NCBI GenBank assembly: GCA_951640165.1
Contig: OX621252.1
Coordinates: forward strand, 19,303,934 to 19,367,933
DNA: 64,000 nucleotides
Reading direction: 5' to 3'
Source: Pseudoips prasinana
Lineage: Eukaryota > Arthropoda > Insecta > Lepidoptera > Nolidae
Below are positions 49,701 to 58,700 of this stretch, piece after piece; position 1 is the first letter of the stretch, and every line of letters starts with the position of its first letter. Position numbers and translations under genes: made by a program. The notes beneath the pieces are model-generated. The model did not search any database. It had not been told where the DNA came from and saw only the letters and a program-made list of their open reading frames with translations.

Positions 49701-52700
49701 ACGAAAATGTGTTTTGTCGGTCTCAGAGACCAACGCGCGGTTAAGTAAAAGTGATATCAAGAAGCGGTGACATTGTTTTTATAATAAAGTGAAATGAATC
49801 TTAGTTTTTCACTTTATTTATAAATTATTACTAGAAATAACACTTACCTGTTAACGATACAAAGATTTAATCGGTAATGTTTCAACCTTTGAATTAGTCG
49901 ACGATCACCTTGCTTGCATTACTGCTGGCATATTACTGATTATGTTCGTTTATTGGTACCGACTTGTTCAGACGCGTTAATCAGAAAGAGAGCGACACTC
50001 TTATATCTCCTTCATCTTTCATTCAAATGGTTCGGCGTTTGGAGCGTACATTCTTTGTGATAAATTATTACGTTTTATGATTAAACCTACAAATACCTAT
50101 TTTTTTAGTTATTTCTCTTTATGATTAAGCGTGCGACATGTGACATAGTGAAACTACAGACACATGAAATTCCTCATAAAATGGATTATGATATTACATA
50201 AACCTAGGGTTAACTGTCCATAGCATTGTTTTCTTTCGTGTTAATAATACAACACCTGCCCTAGGGAACCAATTCCCTGCATTGTTTACAAACATACAAT
50301 TCATACTTAGAACAACAATTTATGGGTTACCCTATATAGGACTGGAACCCAATACATAGGGTGCTGAGGTAGTAATGAGGTGACCACCTTAATCACTACT
50401 TGACACATGCAGTCACAGCCAGTTTAAAAATAGGCTTAACAATTTAGATTTGTATAACACATAAGCCTGAAATATAACTATCTGAATATTTAACTACCAG
50501 AGCCTCTAGCATGAGTTCCTGCAGTTTACTTACTTGATCACACATACAGTTTCCTCCCATACATTGAGCACTAGCCCCTCTCGCAGAAACTATTAAGAAC
50601 TAAAACTGGTGCTCAATGTTTGGGACGAAACTGTACGTGTGATTGAGTAAGTAAACTGCAGGAACTCGTGCTAGAGGCACAGTTCATTCTCATAACAAAC
50701 CTACAGTTTTAAGGTTTCTAGTAGCTGATAGAAAATGAGAGTTTGTATTTTACTGTGTTTTTTTTTTCTTTTTAATATTTATATATCTGGCATTGAAGTA
50801 AAGCTTAAACATTTATACAATTTGTAATATTATTTTCAGAAAGCGCTGGATATTGTTTCCTCCAGAGACAGGTGGCTTAAAAGCCACAAGAGTACCTTAT
50901 GAAGAGTCAAGTGTTTACAGTGAACTAAACTTTTACTGTCCCAATAATTTAGATGCATTTAGTGGTAAGTAATTTTGTTAGGCTTATTCAACATTTTATT
51001 CTGATAATGATAAACGTTAGAATGTTTAAACAATGTAAAAATGTAGTTTTTGGTAAGACCAATGATTGACCATTTCTGCCACCATGATTGTTGTCCTTTG
51101 AAGCACTAAAAGCCTCCTAGTCAAGACTAATATCAGGTTATAAAATGACACTGTCATCATCAAGTCCTTAGAGAATTATAAACTTTGACAATTTCACAGG
51201 TTTCTCAGGGGCTTAATTATGAAAAGACTTTAATTTTACTTCTTAAGGATAACAAACAATTGCATTTTAACACTATGACAAGTAATTGTTTTTTTTAACA
51301 TTCCATTTAATTTTACAGTTTGCCCAATTTCCCTGCTTCACTGGAAATTAGTATTAATAATAATAAATTATATATAATATTTATTAAAACAAGTAGTTTT
51401 CACACTAATCCATCAAATAATGTTATTCAAAGTAAATTGTAGCAAACATATTTTTTTATTTTACTTTTTCATTGACTTTAGGACATTATCCATAATATGA
51501 TGTTTATAAAAGGAACTTTTAATACTAATTACAAACATGTTTTGCTATTATTTTTCATTGCCATTAAGTAAATAGTTACCCCTAAAAATATTAATAATAG
51601 GTCTTTACCTATGAAATTGCCGTTTTGTATGAAAAAATTTAAACGAATTTTTTTCATGAATTTTTTTATTTGTATTAATCGAAGTAATCACCCATGCAAT
51701 CAATGCATCTTTGCCATCGCAGTGGCAGTTTATTGATGCCCTTCTTAAAGAAATCAGCTGGACGGGAGGCAACAAATTCTTCAAAGGCATTTTGTACTGC
51801 CTCTCGGGTATTGAATTTTTTTCCCGCCAAGAAGTTATCCAAATTCTGGAAAAAGTAGTAGTCTGTAGGCGCAAGGTCTGGTGAGTAGGGCGGATGACGG
51901 AGAGCTTCCAACCCCAGTTCTTGCAACTTGGAGACCGTCTGCTGTGCAGTATGAGGTCGCGCGTTGTCGTGCAGGAGCAGCGGAGACGAGCGATTGACCA
52001 ATGCTGGTTGGAGATGCGCCAGCTTCTCCATCATTGTGCTCAGTTCTTCACAGTACACATCTGCAGTAATGCTCACCCCGTTTGGTAAGAAGCTGTGATG
52101 AATCACACCGGCGCTAGACCACCAAACAGTGACCATCACTTTTCTAGGGGTAAGTTTTCGTTTAGGGCATTGTTTAGGTGCTGAACCAGGATCCAACCAA
52201 CTTGCTGAGCGCTTGCGGTTATCAAACAGAATCCATTTTTCATCGCAGGTAACAATGCGGTTCAAAATTCCTTCATTTGTGTGTCTGTTGAGCAGTGCAA
52301 GGCACGTCTCGACGCGTACTTCGCGCTGGCGATCATTGAGTTCGTGGGGCACCCATTTGTCAAGCTTTTTTACCTTGCCAATTTGACGCAAATGGACCAA
52401 TATTGTTTTGACGCTAACGTCTAAAGCTGCTGCTAATTCAGCCGTAGATTGTGTATCATCAGCTTCCACAACCGCCTTTAATTCGTCATTGTCGACCAAA
52501 GTCTTCGGACGACCGCGAGGTTCATTTTTCAGGTCGAAATTTCCAGAACGGAAGCGAGCAAACCAATAACAGGTGGTGCGTTGGTTTGTAGTGTTAGCTC
52601 CGTAAACGTCGTTGATGTTGCGTGCCGCTTGTGCCGCGTTGCTGCCACGACGGTACTCATATTCCATAATTACTCGAATTTTTAACGTATCCATGATGAC

Positions 52701-55700
52701 GAAAAAGATTGAAATGCGATGAAAATGTAACACTAATCAATAAAGAAATGACTACTTTTGGAAAAAAGAATCCATGTTTTTAAAATAAAATTAATTTGAA
52801 ATTAGAATTCTTAGCCAAACAAAAATTATTTTGATTTGAAATGGCCAGTACTGCAGAACGGCAATTTCATAGGTAAAGACCTAATATGAAGGTTTAACTT
52901 AAAGGTTATTTGACATGATTCATAGAAATGAGTTTCTTAAATATAGAATCAAATCCTGTCAGTGAATTAATTTATGAATTGGCTTATTTCTTAGAATTAA
53001 CTCTGACATTTAAAATATATATATTTTCTAATATACAATGGCCCGCACTAGGGAATTTAATTCCTGTGTCATGGGGTACTTTACAAACATATAATTGACA
53101 GACATAAAGTGCATCCAGACTCAGAACAATTATTAATGAGTCAAATAAATAGTTGTCCTTTGCGGGATTCGAACCCGGGTCACGAAGCGGTGAGGCGACT
53201 GTCTTAGCCGCTGCGCCACACGTGCAGTCAAATATAATGTAGATCAATTTACCAGCGTGACATATAAGTAGTTATTTTTCCTTAATTTTGCACATGAGAT
53301 CATCATATTTGAACTATCTAAGTGTAAATATGATGTAATGTTTGTGCACAAAATTGACTTTACTTATCGCAGTATTTTTACAGGCTTAACAGGTGGGCGA
53401 GTGGTAGAATTATCAGCTGGTGATGCGCTTCTAGTGCCTCGGGGCTGGTGGCACTATGTTCAAAATATTGACCCGGTCAACATAGCCCTTAACATCTGGT
53501 TGCCTCATGTATGTATATTTATTATACATTATCAGAGTAATAGCATTATTAAATCGATATTTGATGAAATATTCGTAAGAAATGCCAATACCAATCTCAG
53601 TGGCCACCACCTGAAGGTAGAAACCACCAACTCATACAACAACCCACATAGACATTTTACTTACTTATCTTGAGGCATACTTAGACAGATGCTCTCATCG
53701 GTCGGTTGGTGATTGGCGAGGTTAAGCAACTAGGCCAGCAGTCCATAGATGGGAGACCACCAAAGTGGTTAAATTTCTGAGTGTCTCTGGGCGTCGGAGG
53801 GCACGTTTTGCTGACGATCCCGTTTGTAGCCATTAGGCAACAGTCGTTACGTCATGTCAGAGGCCTACTGGGCGGCTTGAACAACTCTGAAACTAAGTAC
53901 TGGCCATACGATAAGTAGTATAGACATTATATAATCAATGGAGATGTCAGTGCGGTGAATAGGCTCCCGATGGTGTTATTTCAGTTCAAACTGTAAGCAA
54001 GAACAGACTTGACAAGCACCTCAAATCTATTTATCAGGATACAGGCAGATATCAGTTAATTTAACTGATAGCCTGATGATATATAGATAGTAACTAGCGG
54101 TGCCCCGTGATTTTACCCGCGTTAAATTTTATAAATTATAGCCTGTGTTAATCCAGGGTGTCAGCTAACTCCATTTTATTAAAATCGCTAAAGCCGTTTA
54201 GACGTAAAGAAGTAACAAACAGTACAAACTTTCGCCTATATAATATTAGTGTGTAGTGTGATAATCCAATACAAATTATGTAAGGTTTGTCCTTGTAAAC
54301 TGCCCATTGGCTGCAACTTCCATGCATGTTCGAAAAGCGGGTGCCCTGCGGTACAGTACTTAGTGTGTAGTTTTATTTGTGTAGTTTTATTTTTATTATT
54401 GTTAGATTCAAATTCAAAGTATCAAATTCAAAAGCTTGAATCCTCGCTCGTTCGGGGACACAGATAAATCCTCTAAGAATAAAGTGCGTCTGTCAGTTCA
54501 CAAATTAACAATATTTATTCTCAGTTGACATAATAATATAGATTTTAAATGGTAATTATTAGTTAGTAGAGAAATTTTTTTTTTTCGTAAATTTAATACT
54601 AATTCGTAATCCATTCTATCACTAATTGCCAGGAACACACACTTGCAGCGGCCGGACTTTCACTGTAAACAAAATCGCGATACAATGAAATAATAATGAG
54701 ATATTATTGGTGGTACTTAAGTAACCGATATAGCTCGGGTCAAGCTGCAGTGGCAGTGGGCTGGGCATAGGACCGACGGCTGGTGGGGAAGAAAGGTTCT
54801 CGAGTGGCAACCACGAAACACAGGCTGCAAGATGGACTGATTGTGAGGGTCGCTGGAAGCCTAATGGAGATCTTTGTGTGAGGTCTTAGTCCAGCAGTGG
54901 ACCTCTTTCGGCTGATATAATGATGATGATAAATGGAGATGGGTCGACTGTCTAATGTTCAGAGGAATTGTTCGAGCTTATACCTGCCGCCACATTCCAC
55001 CACAGACACTCGCCAAAAGTGGAAATTTTATCCTTATCACCTGGATGAATGGTCATCTACCACTGTGCGTTTCACAAGAAACTTTTTACCACGCACTACC
55101 GCTCTGTGGAATCAATTAGCTGCGGAAGTATTTCCGATCCGGTAGGACATGGCAACCTTCAAGAAGCGAGCCTATTCTTTTCTTAAAGGCCGGCAACGCA
55201 CGTGCGGCTCTTCTGGTGTTGCGAGTGTCCATGGGCAGCGGTGATCACTTACCATTAGGTGACCCACTTGCTCGTTTTCCATTCTATTATATACTCGTAT
55301 AAATATAAAAAATAATAATAATACGTTCCACCAATCTTCATTAACAGGCTAGAGTTTACGATCTCATGTTAGCCGTTCACACCCTTTAATTATATGTAAA
55401 ATATATATTTATGACATAAAATGTACACAATTATATTATATTGTTAATATAAAATGTAATTTTCAGGAAAAAGATGCGTCCACTCGAGTTTCTGAGGCTC
55501 TTATCAAAATATATGTTGCTCAAATATGCAAAGACCTACCACAGGAAACCGCCAAGTTGATTGTTAATCCAAATGAGGTAAGTATCGAAATGAATTTATG
55601 GACATTTAAAACAAGTCTAAAGAAAACAACATCATTAACCATAGCACAGAATAAAGAAAGCTACAAACCGAAGACTCGTTTCGATGACTTTATTAAAAGC

Positions 55701-58700
55701 TCTGTATTGAAATATTAAGTAGAAGAGTTTCTTATGTTCTGGCCAAAAGAATACTGATCGTCAATGTAGGTACTTACAATGTAAGTACTTGTAGCTTTAC
55801 TTGGAAGGTGCTGAGTGTGTTCGGCGTGACTGAAGTAACCTCGGAATGTTACTCAACATTCAGAACATTACTACTCAACATAAGCCTTCGGGAATATTCG
55901 GGACGTGAAAAGCGTTCCACGTAAATAAATCTGTGTTCAACTGTATATAATAAAGTTGAATTTTTCGACAGTATTTGATGTTCACTTGTGGAGTTAAATG
56001 AATACCTATTATACAAATTTGTCTTGACTTTATTCTAAGAATACATATAATTTTTACTTTGGTATCTGTGTGATCGTTAGCATTTCATTAAAGTTTATCG
56101 GTGTCAGCCAAATTACTGTTTGGCTATTAGCCAAATTGGTGACATGAATATCGTTCTTAAGTGCATATCTGACTCAATGAAGTGTGAACATTTAATATCG
56201 AGTCTAATATTAACCTGGTCATATATTTTATGAGTCAGGTGGTCTGACATCACTTTATGACACACTTTGGTATTATTTAATGTTTCCTTTCAGCACATCC
56301 TTGTAAATGATTGTCTGACCTTGACATTATTGCTTTACCTAATGATAGGTCATAAGTATTCAATGTGACTCCATTACAGACATTTCTATTGGAAAATTGC
56401 CCTCAGCGTGTATGATCTTAAGTTCCGCACTTCTATTTACATCGTTTTATGACGTTAGCAATTAACCTAGATGGATTTCAGTGCTTCACCGGAATTACTA
56501 CACGGGCGGGGGCTCAAGCCAATCAAGCAATTAAGACACAAATTAATTAACCCGTGCCAGAAGGGCGGTTACTGATATGAATTAGCATGAGAGGGAAGTT
56601 TGCAATTGTCTCTTTACGTTAATAAGCGAAGAAGTGGTTCGCGCGTCTGATTGAGGATTGGATCCCTCTAATCCTCAATCGGTCGAGAGGTTAGCGTTCG
56701 TACGGAGAGTACGATATATTAGACTAATCTCGTACTAATCAATAGAAATAAAGTACAAACTAGGAGTTGACTTTCACTTGAAAATACCCCCATTTCTATG
56801 CAATACCAGCCGAACTAATTTTAATACATTGCATATCCTTCTGACACGTTAGAATCTGTCGCCTAATTATGTGCCCGGTGGGCGTTCCCCAGTGCGCATT
56901 TTTAGTAGCATGACAGACCCTATTTTCATACGAGCCATAAAATATGCCGAAGACAGAATAATCAGTGCCATAATTTTACGATACAATGAAATGGCACCAC
57001 ACTACACACATTCTTAAATATATGCACTGTAATTCTCAGTCTTTCTAACCTTTATGACCTTTTTGAACTGGACGTGGTACCTATTTAATGTCCAATCGGG
57101 CTTTAACACTAAAATGTAGTAGGTAGATATGTTTCTAATCTCGATTTGTACTTTCTCACTAGCCAATAGAGTTCAAAATATGATGGTAAATACTATTCCC
57201 ATTCTCGTATAGATCTCGTATAAGTTGAGAGTGTAGCATTATAAATTTTACGGATACTTATATTTTATGACACTGAGCTGTGAGGCTCACGCATGTCCTG
57301 GAGATTTAACTGTTTCGGATCCCGCAACTATTTTACAAAGAAGTTAAAAAAGTGGCCTAGTGCGAGTCGGACTCGCCTATGAAGGGTTCCGTAGCAGCAA
57401 GTATTTGAGTTGATTGAATGAAAGGTAAATTGCGGTTTACGATTTCTGACGTATTAAAAAAAATACTTACTAGATCTCGTTCAAACCAATTTTCGGTGGA
57501 AGTTTGCATGGTTATGTACATGACATATTTTTTTAGTTTTATCATTCTCTTATTTTAGAAGTTACAGGGACGACGACACACGTTTTACCACTTTGGAAGT
57601 GTCTCTCGCGCAAACTATTCAGTTTAGAAAAATAGAAACTCAATATCATTTTTGAAGACCTATCCATAAAAACCCCACAGGTATGGGTTTGATGAATAAG
57701 TTTACCCCCAAATTAATTGCTTATTTCATTTTTTTGTGTGAAAATCTTAATGCGGTTCACAGAATACATCTTCTTACCAAGTTTCAACAGTATAGTTCTT
57801 ATAGTTTCGGAAAAATGTGGCTGAGCCCTACGGACGGACAGACAGACAGACATGACGAATCCATAAGGGTTCCGTTTTTTGCTTTGGCCATTAGCCATTT
57901 GTATACAAAACCCTAAAAATGTATTGAAAATATTTTTAAATAATGATATCATATTCAAATACTGGTCTTTCTTGTTCACGATCTATATATGTTTTGAGTC
58001 ATTATTAAATTAAGTAAACGTAAATAAATAAAAATAAGTAATGGAACACGCGCATGTAATTTGCATGTTTAGGTATATTGTCCTTCTTGCATGTGCATAT
58101 TTTTTGCGGGCGAAAGGGCGGTGCATATTGCATCCCGGCTTGATTAAACCTACAATTAACGGAATTAACCCTTCTTTGTATTTTAAATAAAAATATTTAT
58201 TATAATTCTGCAGATTTGTACGATATTTATCAATTAAATAACAACAGTGTCCGGTTATGTCAATATGACTATTTAATTTGTATCCAAATTTATTAAATTA
58301 CTTAAAATACTTATATGGAGCTCGTGTGGCGCAGCGGCTAAGACAGTCGCCTCGCCGCTTCGGGTTCGAATCCCTCGCCGGACATCTATTTGTGTGACCC
58401 ATAAATAGTTATTCTGAGTCTGGATGTAATATGTGTCCGTCAATTATATGTTTGTACCCTGCCACACAGGGACGATATTCCCGAGTGCCGGCGTTGTCTT
58501 TTTAAAAAAAACAATTTTTTACAGATACCAAAACATTTTTCTATTTTCTAACTCTTTTTTCCCTTCTCAAGATACCTCTTTATCAGTTATTAATACTCCC
58601 ATTGTGAATTCCCATTCAGTGACATTCAAAGATCAAAATCATTTTATTTTTATTACGCTACGCTACTCTGTGCTTTTATGGTGAGTAAGTACTAAAGAGG

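Noticed and set aside
53157..53230. Possible tRNA gene (also 58322 and 59570)
   Set aside because: Promoter boxes are present, but no full cloverleaf with acceptor stem and anticodon arm; shared bodies downstream show a SINE family.
53711..53761. Possible 5S rRNA gene
   Set aside because: Only the 3' half is recognisable, diverged and fused to a repeat body.
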